A stretch of DNA of 64,000 nt from Yamagishiella unicocca (Eukaryota > Chlorophyta > Chlorophyceae > Chlamydomonadales > Volvocaceae), in assembly GCA_003116995.1 (NCBI GenBank), contig BDSL01000039.1, positions 62,001 to 126,000 of the forward strand, written 5' to 3'. Made by a program: the position numbers and the translations under genes. Below are positions 1 to 11,675 of the stretch, piece after piece; positions within the stretch are counted from its first letter, which is position 1; each line of letters starts with the position of its first letter. A model generated the notes under the pieces. The model saw only the letters and a program-made list of their open reading frames with translations, ran no database searches and had not been told where the DNA came from.

Positions 1-1525
1 AGCGTCATCGGCTGGGGCTTCTTCGTGCTTCAGGCCTGGGTGCCCATGTACCTGCAGTCACTGGGGGTGGCGGACCTGGGCAGCGCAAGTGAGGGCGGGA
101 GATCCTGGGGGGGTCTTATTCAAAAAAAGAAGAAAACCGAAATCCCAGGGCACGGGGTGTATGGGGCTGTTCCGGGCAAGGCACATGGAGAGAGGTATCG
201 TGCTGTGTTTGTATAGGTGAGTTCCAGGCTCGGTTATGTATCATACCGTATCACGAGCTCACGTGTTGTAATCGCCGCCCGTTGAAGGCACCGAGTGCTG
301 TTGCGTGCTAGGGAACAAAACCGCCCGGCCGGCTCGAAAACCCGCCCAACAACCCGTACCCCCGCCGCTCCCGCCCCTTATCTCCTCCCCTCAGGCCTGC
401 TTGCCTCACTACCCTGGCTGGCAGCCGCGTTCACAGCCACCGCCGCCGCCGGCCTGGCCGACCGCCTGGTACGCAGCGGCCGTACACCCCGCCTCACCGT
501 ACGACGCGCCATGCACACGGTATCGACGCTGGGCTGCGCCGCCGCCGTAATCCCGCTGGCGGCGGCGCCAGTGGGAGCGCTACCGCCCGCTGTCGCCACA
601 TTGTGCCTCGTGTTGGCGGTGGGCAGCTACGGGTTCAGCTTCGGCGGCTTCCACGCCTACGTGCAGGTGCGCCGCGAAGGGAACGCGTATAGATAGCATC
701 GTAGGAGGCAAGCATAAATCAGGGCGTTTCGAACACGCTTTTGAGGAGCCACATGCTTGGGGACCCACGCCCTACGTGCAGGGTGAGTCATTGTTTGGGT
801 CGGTGGGTCGATGGCTGTATGGTATGGCGTCCAATGGTTCCGTCGGCTGTCAAGGGTGCGGGTGCCCACGATTCAGCATAAGGGCCCCCTGGTACTATCG
901 GCCCATGTGGCCCCCTGGTGCTGCCCTAACAGGACGTGGCGGCTGCTGACGCGGGCAAGCTGCTGGGCCTCACCAACACCGCCAGCATCCTTGGAGGCAT
1001 CGCGGGCAACCTGGCCACGGGGGCATTGCTGCAGGTGGGGGCGGGAAGGGGGGTACGAGGTTGGGGTTTCGGGGCGGGCAGCCACGAGGCGAGGGTGGGG
1101 TTTCGGGGCGGGCAGCCGGGGCAGGGCGGGAGGGAGGGGTGGAGAGGTGGCGTTGGTCTGGGGTATGAGTGCTTGCCTTGCAGCCGGCATGCTCACCTCA
1201 CAACCGATGGAAGGAGAGCTCATGGCGCGTAGGGTGAGGCTCGTCCCTGCAACCCGCTCCACCTCGGTAAATTCTCAGCAGGCGCCATTGGGGCGTTTGC
1301 ATCCCGAGGCTCACCAGTTTGCCATCCCCCGCGCCCCATTCCCTGTTTCATCGGCCTATTCGCTACCCCTGTCGTCTAATGCCTCCACCCGCTCAGACCA
1401 CTGGCGGCTACGGTGGAGTCTTCTGGGTGGCTGCTGCTCTGTACGGCAGCTCCTGGTTGTGTTTCGTGGGGCTGCTGCGGGGGGAGGCGGTGTCGCTGAC
1501 AGGTCTGACACGCAGGACGGCGTGA
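1..1525 (+). CDS. SLC17/ANTR-type anion (phosphate) transporter, 3' part
   Basis: Exons <1..88, 395..666, 933..1034 and 1397..1525 give 196 residues ending in TGA at 1523-1525; the 5' part lies outside the window. The protein is a membrane transporter of the major facilitator superfamily. The order of motifs matches the Na+-dependent phosphate / anion transporter family (SLC17, plant ANTR/PHT4): WVPMYLQSLG at the start, then a hydrophobic segment beginning LLASLPWLAAA, the basic loop GLADRLVRSGRTPRLTVRR, a segment with SYGFSFGGFHA, the loop AADAGKLLGLTNTASILGG and a last helix GGYGGVFWVAAALYG. Four or five membrane helices are visible. Plant relatives act in plastid or other organelle membranes; location cannot be judged without the N-terminus. 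The substrate is inferred only from family. Convergent with the next gene. Confidence 0.8.
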
Positions 1526-2324
1526 CCATGTCAGAATCAGTAGTGGTAGCTGTTGTAGCGGGCTCTAGACCCAAAGGTGGAGCCATCGGGCGCATTGCCT
1601 GACACTGGAAGTACAAGGAAGTACGGACGCAGGAAGTAGAAGGGGACGCGAGATGGAGGTGGAGATGGGTGGTGGCGGACGTGCGCGAGCTTGTGAAAGT
1701 TATGATGCAGATCCTGCGAGAGAGATCATGCGGAGCGTGGGACAGGTGACCAGGTATGGGTGAGGGCGATCAGCGCTGAATGTGCGGGGTCCACTTGTTG
1801 CCAAGCGCGCGCGCGACGGCATGTTTTGTGCAACGTGATTGGTGGGCTGAAGCCCCGTCAACCCTCGCCCGCCCACCCCAGCAGTACGGCAAGCTTGCGA
1901 TGATATCATTGTTTGCCAGTTGATGGAAGTCCGGAGGGGAAAGGAATTCCGGAGATGCGCAACGTCTTGCCAAGCGCACGCGACGAGGATTCATTGCCCA
2001 CAGCTGGTGCTCCGCCCACCCAGGTGCTCACACCTGTCGATTTACACCCCAGTAGTTCGACCTCGGATTACGCTGCCGACTGGTCGCCATGCAACACCTA
2101 AAACAAGCGGCCGCACCCGGCGGGATCACGCCCCATCTCTTCATTTGCCTGCCTTCTTTAACAGTACGTTGTACGACACGGTACGGCGGGCCCTGTTCGC
2201 TGTTCCAACCGGCCCGCCTCCTGACCCCCTCCCTCTCATCCGGGTGATAAGACCCTTCGCTCGTCCACTTATTGCCGCAGCACCACATCGAAAAGACCTA
2301 TCCTTCCACGAAGCACTCAACAAC

Positions 2325-2329
2325 TTACA
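2325..2329 (-). terminator. Candidate TGTAA polyadenylation signal
   Basis: The plus strand reads ttaca, so the minus strand reads TGTAA, the usual poly(A) word of chlamydomonad algae. It sits about 250 nt past the stop codon of the minus-strand gene ending at 2580, a normal 3' UTR distance. It is a single five-base word, so the call is weak. Confidence 0.3.
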
Positions 2330-2524
2330 AACGGTATAACTGCCTGTAGGACGAGGCGTTTGCCGCCCAACGCAACCGATGCGCACACGCCGCACGGCGC
2401 CCATGCCCTCCTGCTGCTGCTCGCTGCCCCCTTTCATGATAAGTAGGCTCGCCCGCAGTCCCCCTCCCTTCTCCTCCTTTCCCCTCCCCCCACTCAACCC
2501 AGAACCCAGCCGCACACACGCTCG

Positions 2525-2559
2525 CCAACCAACCAACCAACCAACCAACCAACCAACCG
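2525..2559. repeat. (CCAA)n microsatellite
   Basis: About eight tandem CCAA units just beyond the 3' end of the minus-strand gene, in a probable 3' UTR. Confidence 0.9.
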
Positions 2560-2579
2560 TTCAGCTACTTGACTGACTG

Positions 2580-4578
2580 CTAGGTGCTCCCCGTCGCCTC
2601 CGTCTTGCCGATCAGCGCGCGCACGCTCGCGGGCGAGTGTACAGCACGCAGCTCGGGATTTTCCCGCAGGAAGTCGAACGCCTCGTGTGTGGCCACCTTG
2701 GCACGCTCCATCCGCGCCACGTCGTCGGCGGCGCGCGTGGAGGTGTCCCAGCCGCCGGCTGCGTCCCCGCCCTTGCCGTCCGCAAGCGCGGAGCGCTTGG
2801 CGGCGGCGGCGTCAGACTTGAGCCTACTAGTGGCCGTCGCCCTACACGCGCGTGGGGCATGGGGAGTGGGGTCGTTGGCGGTTTAAGGCAGGTCAGGCGG
2901 GTCAGGTGCGGACAGCAGATGTGGCCCCCGACAGCAGGCACCTGAGCTGCACTACCCACAAACCCCTCAGCCCCCCCCCGCCCCCCCCCCCTCAGCCCCC
3001 CGCCCCCTCAGCCCCCCGCCCCCCTCAGCCCCCCGCCCCCCTCAGCCCCCCGCCCCCCTCAGCCCCCCGCCCCCCTCAGCCCCCCGGCCCCCTCAGCCCC
3101 CCGCCCCCCTCAGCCCCCCGCCCCCCTCAGCCCCCCACCTCCCAACAGGTCTCCTTCCCCGCAGACCCCGTCCTCACGGGAACCCCTTTCCCAGTGAGCC
3201 CCTTCCCAACCAGCCCCGCTCCGGGCCGCCTCCCTCACCTGCTCACTGCACTCGCACCCCCCTCCGACACGGCCGCCAGTGACATGTTGTCGTCGTCCCG
3301 CGCCGCCCGCCGCGCCTCCACCACCCGCTTCATGGCCGCGTGGTTCATGGCCTTCACCAGATTCTTCCGCCACGCCTTCTCCTCGCCCGGGGCGGGGCCC
3401 TTGCCGTCCGCGCCGGTCATGGCCTTGACGCTCTCCTGCAAGTGGCGGTGGCCGGGGGAGGGGGGTTGGGAGTGTGAAGCGAGGATGCGGGAGAACGCCC
3501 AATGGCGCAAACCCCTACACGCCACCGTCACGGTGGCAAAGCGGGAAGAGCGTGCGCATGCGCGCCACGCACCACCTATGCCCGCCTAGGCCCTGGAACG
3601 GACGTTTCCGAACCCCCTCGGACTACAGCCGCTCCGAAACCCACAGCTCCGAAACCCACCCACCTGCAGCTCCGCGTCGTCCAGTGCCGACATGAAAGAG
3701 TCGAAGTCCAGCTCGTCTGTGAAGCGCAGCAGCTCCTCCTCCTCAGCGTCCTCCAGCTGCGCCACCTCGTCCGAGGTAAGAGCCCAAGCCGGCTTGGCGG
3801 CCGCGCCGCGGGCCCCCTTCCGCCCACCGGCGCTCCCCCCGCGCGCCCCGGCGCCCGCCGCCGCCGCCGCCGCCGCCGCTCCTGCTTTCCCGCTGCTGCT
3901 GGCGTCGGCGGTGGCGTCAGCGCGCTGACCCCCCGACGGAGGCTCCAGCGCGACGGCAGCGTCCCTAACAAGATCATCCACAAAGGACAACATGGCCGCC
4001 TTGCTGGCTCCGGCCTCCGCCGCCGACGGTTTGCTCGAGGCAACGGGCTCCGCTGGCCGGGCCTTGGAGGTGTCCAGAGACTGCCGTACACCCTCCGCCT
4101 GCTTGGTCGCCTTCCAGAAGCCCAGGTCCTCGCCGGACAGGATGGCGGAGCGCAGCTGGGCTCTGAGGGGGGGAGGGAAAGGAAAGAGAGAAAGGACAGG
4201 TTGGAGCAGAGGAAGTCAGGAACGGGAACAAAGGGATAGGGCGGCGAACGCGTGTAAGGGTGTGAGGTGTAGGGTGGGGACGGGTTCAGGAGGTACGTGG
4301 GAGGGAGAGGAAGGCGATACGACGCTCGAGAGCCAACCAAAAACGAGCAACGACCAACGAGTAACTGAATCTCCCATTTTCTCACGCGTTTTACCCTCGC
4401 GCTCGCTTGCTCACCCAAATGCTGTGACGCTCTCCGCCTTTGCCGCCTCGGCCATCCGCCGCTCCTCCTCGCGCAACGTTGCCAACCGGTTCTCCTCCTC
4501 AATCTCTCGTACCGTAGCGTGGCTCTTGATGTTGATGTTGGCCGGCTTGGGCGCTAGGCTGGGCGGGAAGGTCTGCAT
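2580..4578 (-). CDS. Conserved-looking helical/coiled-coil protein, unknown function
   Basis: Four exons, 4578..4415, 4162..3664, 3435..3239 and 2823..2580, encode 367 residues; frames close at all three GT-AG introns. I chose the ATG at 4578 because it opens directly on a charged helical segment (KSHATVREIEEENRLATLR then EEERRMAEAAKAESVTAFG). Next come a compact block (AQLRSAILSGEDLGFWKATK), an Ala/Gly-rich linker with a polyalanine run, an acidic helix (DAEEEELLRFTDELDFDSF), a basic helix around WRKNLVKAMNHAAMKRVVEARR, and a C-terminal block THEAFDFLRENPELRAVHSP. Clear domain-like islands between low-complexity linkers suggest a real protein. I do not recognise the family. A scaffold or flagellar role is possible but nothing here proves it. 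Intron 3 holds a C-rich minisatellite. Confidence 0.75.
2968..3140. repeat. C-rich minisatellite, about 17 bp period
   Basis: Tandem units of the type ctcagccccccgccccc fill most of the last intron (2824..3238) of the minus-strand gene. On the transcribed RNA the units are G-rich, with repeated runs of five or six G. Confidence 0.9.
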
Positions 4579-6783
4579 CGCGATCCCAATGGATCCAGGG
4601 CAGATCCGGGGCGATCCAGGGCAGGGGCGGGATCCAGGGGCAGCGACCATTGGACCCCATTTCCGCGGAGTGGATGCTACACACAAACGCCGAATTCGGA
4701 GAGTACGGCATATGGAGAAGTGGCTGTTGCGGTGCAGTGCGGCACAGCATGACGAGCAGGATTGAGGAAAGGCGTTCACGGCACTTCCAGGGAGAGCGCC
4801 GAGGTTAGGGGACGCTAGGCCAGGATACGCCTGGCAGTGTAGGGACGAGTCAGGAAGGGCTCCAGGGGTGGTCGAGGCTGGGGCTGATGCTGGGCAGGAA
4901 GGAAGCCCCTGGGGGCCTGCTCTGGCTGTTATACGCATAGTGTCCTATCTATGCGGTGCGGTATGTGACAAACGGGCTGCCACACCAGACCCCAGTGCCC
5001 ACGTCTTCCACTTCTCTCCCAGGGGTTTGCTGTCAATTGTAGGCGAGTAAGCAATAAGTCGAGGCTCACACCCGTCGCAGCCGCACGTGGCGCCCCGTCC
5101 CCATCCGCTACACAAGCCAAAATACACGATGGTGAAAAGTGATGACACAACACGTCTTGAGTCTGTACTGCAGTCACGGTCCTCGACCCGAACCAGTGCC
5201 GCGGGCCGAAAGGGATAGGAACGAAAGCGAACTACCCTTGCATGGGAAACAACATTCGCCATATGACGACGCGTATAAATGTTACCTTTTGCGTCGGCAC
5301 CAATCCCAGCGGCTCCAGACCCGAAGGAATTGACGAAGGTAAGAACGGCTTTGGGCCAGGGCTAGTGTCCATTTGTGACGGACCAGGCCTTTCGCAAAGC
5401 ATTATGCCCTGGGAATTTGGGGCATGCGCATTCATCAGTTATGCCGAACGGCATTCTTTCTGGCAACCTTAAATGTGGCCGAATGGCGATACTGTTAATT
5501 GAAACGCTTACCTTTTGTCCACTGCTCATGATGAGCTTGGAGTCCGCAAAAGTTCACCTACTCAGCGAAGCTTTTTGACAAAAGTGGAATAGCAAGCCGG
5601 TATTGTTTTAATCAGTCGATCTGCTAAGCAATTGTATTATTTCTCTGTGCCGCTATTGTCCTGTTGAAACACAGGAAATATTTGACAACGTCTTTGCACA
5701 CCGATAATAAGTATTTGTAGGAACTTCGAGCGTCCGGCTTCCTCTAATTCGATGTCGCAGCGATCGCGTGTCTCTTAAACGCGAGACGGAAGTTTTCATC
5801 AGCTCTAAGGGGTCCGACCGTTAGCCGTACGAGTCAGGTACAGGTTACCATAAGCAAGCAACGCGCATGGGGTACCAATACTATGACACCAACCTCAGGT
5901 TTAATTGACCTTTATGTCGACTTGCTTACGGACTCAGCCGCCCGGCAACCGCTGTCTTAGACCCTTGGTTCGCAGCCTTCCTGTACACCACCCCATACCG
6001 TCCTACACGGTAAGCGGCCCGTGAGCGATTTTCTGTTACGAGCCGCCACTGCAAACACTTAACTGGCACAGTTATGGGATGCAGCCATGCATTTTGGCAA
6101 TCGCCCATTCCAGCTAGGAAGCACTATAAGCTGACCTATGATTGGCGATACCAGCAGTGATCTGCAATCGTGGGCAGCCGCACCAACGCGCACCACACAG
6201 TACACTAGCATCAACACTAAAACAATAAATCCCAGGATTCAAGGCTTAGGCCCCGAGGGGCCATGTCATGCCAGGGCCTGCCTACCAACGACCTACCGAG
6301 CAACCCCACGTGCATGCAATTACTCACACGCATGAGCGCCTCCATCCATACATTCCAAGAATGGGTGCTGGAGTCGCACAGCAGTTACCTATCCGATAAT
6401 CCGTGCCGTGTCCTCAGACAACAAGTAAAGTAGGTGTGTATGCAGCCGTCGCCGTGTAGCCGAGATCCGATCATGTGCAACCATTCACAGATGCGCACCA
6501 CCTCAGCATCACTCCGAAATGAGGGGCCCCATACCACAACGACAATCCCTCGCAGAGACCAGAGGTCAGCACATGAATCCCGTCCCAGCTCCTACCTAAC
6601 GTTGTCGTGCACTTTGACCCAAACCCGGGCCTGATGTCGTACTACCCAAACACACTTCCACGCGAGCATCTCGCCCAGATCCACCTGTCGTGCGCCCCAG
6701 CTTCGTACAGTGGCACTTTCCCCATCCCGTAGACAAAAAATTTAACCCCTTACCCAAACCTGTTAAAACCCAACCCTAAAACC
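4579..6783. other. Intergenic region with AT-richer block
   Basis: No gene recognised. It separates the start of the coiled-coil gene from the 3' end of the SAAL1-like gene. Roughly 5250-5950 is AT-richer than its surroundings. An exon-like open stretch at 5242-5340 ends in a GTAAG word but shows no recognisable product. The right end carries telomere-like words. Confidence 0.5.
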
Positions 6784-6791
6784 CTAACCCC
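6741..6791. repeat. Short telomere-like sequence
   Basis: The tract reads as degenerate CCCTAAA/CCCTAAAA words and ends ccctaaaaccctaacccc, resembling the chlamydomonad TTTTAGGG telomere unit seen from the C-rich strand. It overlaps the stop codon and last codons of the minus-strand SAAL1-like gene. Confidence 0.6.
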
Positions 6792-9700
6792 CTCCGCTCA
6801 GCGAACTAACCAAGCCCTGCAACACCGCCCGCACCTTGCCCGGCTGCTCCACCCTGCCCCCGCCCTCCCCCCCCTCCCCCTCCCCGTTCCCCTCCCAACT
6901 GTCCCAACCGCCTCCCCCCCCGCCCGACCTCACACCGCCACCAGCCCCGTGCTCCTCCTCCGCCTCGCCCTTCCCCTCCTCACTAACCGCTGCAACTGCA
7001 GGTGGCAGTAGCTCCACCAACCTGAGCCCAGCCAGGCCGCACGCGCGCGCGTAGCCGTCGCAGCCCTCAGGGCGATGCAGCTCCGGAACCGCCACCAGCA
7101 CCCGCCCCAACGGCGGCCACTGGGCCAACCAGTCCGCCGCTGCTGCCGCTGCTGCCCCTTGCTGAGCGCCAGCGGCCTCCTCCGCCTCCTCGGCAGCCCC
7201 GGCGGCAGTAGCCGCCGCCGCGGAGGCACCCCGCAGCGAGGCGGCCAGGAGGTACCAGGCGCTCTGCTGCAGCTGTACGGCAGATGACGACGCACCCTCC
7301 GCCGGGCTGTAGCAGCTGTCCTGCAGGACCTCCACCAGGCGCGTGGCGATGGCGGCGGCGTCCGAGGGCGGCGCCGCCGCTACAGCCTCTTGTACGGCGG
7401 GTCCCATGTCGACCAGGACCACCAGTAGACCCTCCAGCACCTGATCGTCGGAAGGGTGGGAGAGGAGGAGGGGGGAGGAAGGGCAGGTCATGAGGGATGC
7501 CCTTTCTTGGGGAAGCCCTTCCTTGCCGACGTGCCCAGCACACAACCTCAAGCGCCATGCCTTCCTCCGTCCATCCGTCGCCCCCAACCTTTCATCCCCG
7601 CTTGCCTGCTTCCCTCCCTGGAGCTCTCCCTGCCCGGCCCCACAGCCGCCCTGGCTCCCGCCGCCGCCCTCCCAATGACACGACCCAGCACACCTGCATG
7701 CTGTCGTACTGGCGGCGCAGGAGGCCAAGCAGCAGCTGCATCAGCCCCGGCCGGAGACCCCGTGCCTCGTACAGCCGCAGCAGCGCCTCCGCGCCGCTGC
7801 TGGGGGCCGCGACTGCAGCCCCGTCGTCCCCGGACCCAGCTCCAGGGAGCGCGAGGGGTCCCCGCACAGCCAACAGCTCCTGCGGGGGACCGTGGTAGAG
7901 GAACCGTTCAGGGCCGCGGAGAGGGAGCGGGATGATGGTTGGACTAGAAATGGCACAAGGTAGAAGCGTGACGAGCCATTGGCACTCCGCAGAGCACTCC
8001 CCGCACGCACCTCAATCAGCCTCAGGGCCGCGTCCACGGCCTCGTCGCTCAGAGGCACGGGCCCCGCTGCCGCCGCTGCCACCACAACCGCCGTCTGTGT
8101 CTCCGCCTCTGTCTCCGCTACCGCAGCTGCCCGGTCCCTCTCGTCTCCATCTTCATCGTTATCATCATCGCCGTCGTTATCTCCTCCAGACGCCCCTGGC
8201 CCCTTTTCCTCCGATGCACCAGCAGTGGCAGTGGCGGCCGTAGCAGCACGAGCACTGCCACCACAGTCCGGCTGGGTATCCGCGGCTACTGCCATTGTTG
8301 CGGCCGTAGTTCCATCCTCGTCGTTTGCGTCCGCATCTCCAGCCGCCGCCGCCCGCGCCGCGCTCGTCGTCGTCCCCGCCGCTGACATGCCCTCGAGCGG
8401 CGAGCGGCACGCCTCCAGATCGGCGTACTCCTCCTCAGCTGTGATGCCGTACCCTTCCGCATTCCTGCCGTACTTCTCCTCCTGCGGAGTACGTAGAAGC
8501 GACACCAATGGGGAAACAAGGCATCGGCCACTCCCATGTACAGCAGAGACTGTTCTGCCGCTCCCTACATGCTGCTTTTCCTGTATCGCGCATCCAACAT
8601 AACGGTAGAATTTGTAATCTCTTAATCGCCGGACTCGCCGCTGGACATCAGCAAATTCCCAACACCCATCCAACCTCACGTTTTTAAAAAACAAAACGCT
8701 TCTACGCCCCGTTTCTACGCCACCCAGCCCCCTTTTCTCCTTGGATTACGCTCTATCCCCGGACATGCGGCCGCCGTAAAGCCAGGCATTACGCAAAACA
8801 ACAACGCCAAGCCCCAGATCCGTCTCCAGAGACCCACCACCGGCAGACACGCTCGCAGCGCCTGTCGCAGCAACCCGTGTAGCAGTTCCAGCAGGCCGCA
8901 GCCCAGCAATAGCTGGCAGCACACGGAGGCCGAGGCGAGCCCGGGGGGGGGCGCGGAGGCGGAACAGTCCTCAGCGGCTAGGCCCATCGGCGCCGCGCCG
9001 TCCTCGGGCGGGGCCGCAGCCTCGGGCCCCCCCGGCGCCTCTGCTATCCCAGGTGCCGTTTCGGCCGCCGAAGCGGCGTGCAGCAGCGCCACCAGCAAGT
9101 CAAGGAACCTGTGGGTTGGTGGGCGGTGGCGGTGGTATTGGCGGAGTAATGGTGGGGAGGGGTGTCAGTAACGCCAGTGCCAGTCTGATCACTCGGCCTG
9201 GCGCTCACCACCAGCCAGCTAGCCGAAGCCAGCTGCGAGAACCGACGCAGAGCTGGAGCCTGATGATGCCGTTGAGGTTGAGCTGGCAGGCTGCTCTAAA
9301 TTGTGATCTTAATCAAGCAACATGCAAGTCCAAAGCCTTCCTCCTAGCCATCACCCACCCCCTTCAAACCCACCTAGCGAACAGGTGCGGGTCGGCCGTC
9401 GCCGCTCCGACCCACATGATCCGCCGTAGCACCGGCGGAGAGCCCAGCGCCGCCAGCCATGCGGCGGAGCCCTGCATCCAACCAACAAACCGCCCATGGA
9501 TAACCGACGACAAGCCAGCAGGTAAGGAACGACAGCGACAGGCTCATATGGGTCGATGGACCACGGGGTAGAGCGGGCTGGCCTGCCTTGTGCCAGACCT
9601 ACCCACCCATCATCCTCACCGCCCGGTTGCACCCCGTTACGGAGGCAAACGAGGCAGGCCGTCCTCCCCCACATCCCGCCCCAAACCCGCCATCAACACC

Positions 9701-10515
9701 CTGGCCGAAGTGCCAGGTGCTGATGCCAAAATCGGCTGGCGCCGGTGATTGCACGCATTTGCCCACCCACCCACCTGGCATCTCAGCGCCAGGCTGCACA
9801 GCCGTAGCAGCTCCGAAAGCACGCGCGCGTCATCCACATATAAGGCCCCGCCGCCACCACTGCTGGGGCTGGACTCGGTATCGCCGTCAGCCGAAGCGGC
9901 GCTGCCGTCGCTGGCACCTTTCCGCGGCGGCGAAACCAGCAGCGCGAGAAGCTCTGGCCGGCTGGTTGCGGACGCGGCAGCCGCGGGCTGCGTCACCACC
10001 AGGTTTGCCAGGGTGCCGAGGCAGATCTCCAGGATCCGCAGCGGTTTTTGAACTGAACGCTGTGCCAGCTGGCGCCCGGCAACTGCCACGGGGCTTCTGC
10101 TGCCGCCGTCACCGCCAGCTGATGCTCCAGCTTCCAAGGCCGACGTTTCGAGGACGTTGGTGTTCTGGACAACCAGGAGCTCGCGGGCGATCACCACCTC
10201 CAGAGCTTCCAGTGCGCGGTGGCGCAGCATAAGCCGGGCGACTGGCCGTGAGGCGCTCATGTCCCACAGCAGACACCCGGCCTCCTCGCTGGTCATGTCA
10301 TCTATCCGCTGTGGCTCATCTGGTAGCCTGGCGTCATGCTCCATAGCATCCCCGGGAGGAGCTGCGGGCGGCGCGGCTTCGGCGACCAGCACACGCAGCA
10401 AATGTATCACAGAAGCCTCCTCAATGGCTGTCTGCTCCGCGGGATCTCCATTATGATCTGGGGCATCTTCTACTCCAGTCTGATGGATTGGACCACCCGC
10501 TGTATCGAGCGCCAT
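6784..10515 (-). CDS. SAAL1-like armadillo-type protein
   Basis: Six exons, 10515..9775, 9471..9374, 9108..8841, 8481..8011, 7879..7694 and 7440..6784, give 806 residues with all phases consistent. The match to animal SAAL1 (serum amyloid A-like 1) rests on EEAGCLLWDMSASRPVARL, RILEICLGTLANLVV, the helix pair WLAALGSPPVLRRIMWVG, LFARFLDLLVALLHAAS and the C-terminal helices LLRLYEARGLRPGLMQLLL and QQSAWYLLAASLRGAS. Human SAAL1 has fewer than 500 residues. Here alanine- and acid-rich insertions (notably inside exon 4, and EEAEEAAGAQQ in exon 6) account for the extra length. Animal SAAL1 is described as a promoter of cell proliferation; its role in algae is unknown. The ATG at 10515 begins MALDTAGGPIH. 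The exon 3 to exon 4 junction is the least certain. Confidence 0.8.
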
Positions 10516-11675
10516 TCGTTATCCCGCGACAGCCGAGGTCCTATGCTCTAGACGCAAATATGACGATTAACGGTATGGAAACCTTACGTTACAGAGTTGT
10601 TATTCCCTTGGCCATATAGCGGACGTTTCAGCCCTATCCCAACATGTCGGAGCTGTAAGCGGTTGAGGCTGTGTTACAAGCATACAATTTAGTATAGTAG
10701 CAGATGTATGCGCATGAAGTGATCCATTCTGTATTTGTTTGTGTGCGCTTTGCGGGTGCCGGAATCCAGCAATGAGAAAAGTGAGCCGGACCATGACGTG
10801 CATAAAAGCTGGGCATCGCCGTCACTTCCTTTGTTTTTTTATTGTCGGTTATTTATCAATATTACACCTACAACAGCAAGTCACTATTTGAGACGTAGCT
10901 GGGCAACCTTACTCCTCCTGCCGGCTATTCATCTTCACCGTCGCGGACACACCATGTACAGTCAGCTTCCGGCAATCCTGACGCCTGTGATAACGCAAGC
11001 GCCTGTAACAGGAGCGCTGTACTGGGTCGTCAAGCACAAGGTGCGCAAGCTTGCCCCCTCCAGCTCTAGGGCAGACCGAGATTACGTGGGAAGCAGCTTG
11101 AAGCTGACGCGTTTGGGCCAATTTGCCTTGTGCGGCCAAATTTGAGTCGAATAATGCGTTGTGAAGGGAGGTTCGTTGATTCGAACGTGTATTCGTGCAA
11201 GATACGCTTTGGCGACGCGCCACGCCTCACTTCTGCCAACATGCATCGTGCATGCGCCCGCATCTTGATAACGCAAACAGTGCCCCCTCATGCCAGGGAC
11301 AGCTTGCGCACGAGCCCCAACATGCGCCAACACGCCAAGAACCATACCCACCCTTCGTGTCCGGTCCCAGTTTTTCCAATTATCCGTTCCTACAACCAAA
11401 TCACCGACCCACGCGACCCCTGCGTTCACGTATCCGTGTCCTTTTTGCTCCCAATCCTTCTCACGGGAGGCTGTGAGCAATCTCACAAATTCACACGCCC
11501 CTCTTCCAGCGCCCTACCCTTCGCAACCTCAATTGCTGGCCCCACCCTGGACCTGTAACCCCCTCGGCCCCCTCCGGGCCGCGTCCCGCATCAGGTTGCT
11601 GGGAGTTTGCAGTTGTTTGGTAATGCCGGGCAGCAATCCGCCTTATCAGCCGCGCAGCCCTCCGCACCCGCCCGG
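10516..11675. promoter_or_regulatory. Divergent promoter interval of SAAL1-like and PRODH genes
   Basis: The two start codons face away from each other across 1,160 bp, so both promoters and 5' UTRs must lie here. No TATA box or known element stands out and no conserved reading frame is visible. Confidence 0.4.

Larger units (their letters stand above)
1526..2579. other. Convergent 3' intergenic region
   Basis: This stretch lies between the stop codons of the transporter (+) and the coiled-coil gene (-) and should hold both 3' UTRs. No conserved reading frame is visible. It contains a CCAA tract near its right end and, on the minus strand, a TGTAA word. Confidence 0.6.

Noticed and set aside
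811..1602. Plus-strand 263-codon frame across the transporter exons
   Set aside because: It reads the wrong frame over two exons and their introns; the spliced transporter explains the sequence.
3576..4502. Minus-strand 308-codon Arg/Ser-rich frame
   Set aside because: It overlaps exon 2 of the coiled-coil gene in another frame and has the composition of a GC-rich shadow.
5242..5340. Possible exon (MGNNIRHMTTRINVTF) followed by a GTAAG donor
   Set aside because: It is isolated in AT-rich intergenic DNA, with no continuing exon and no recognisable product.
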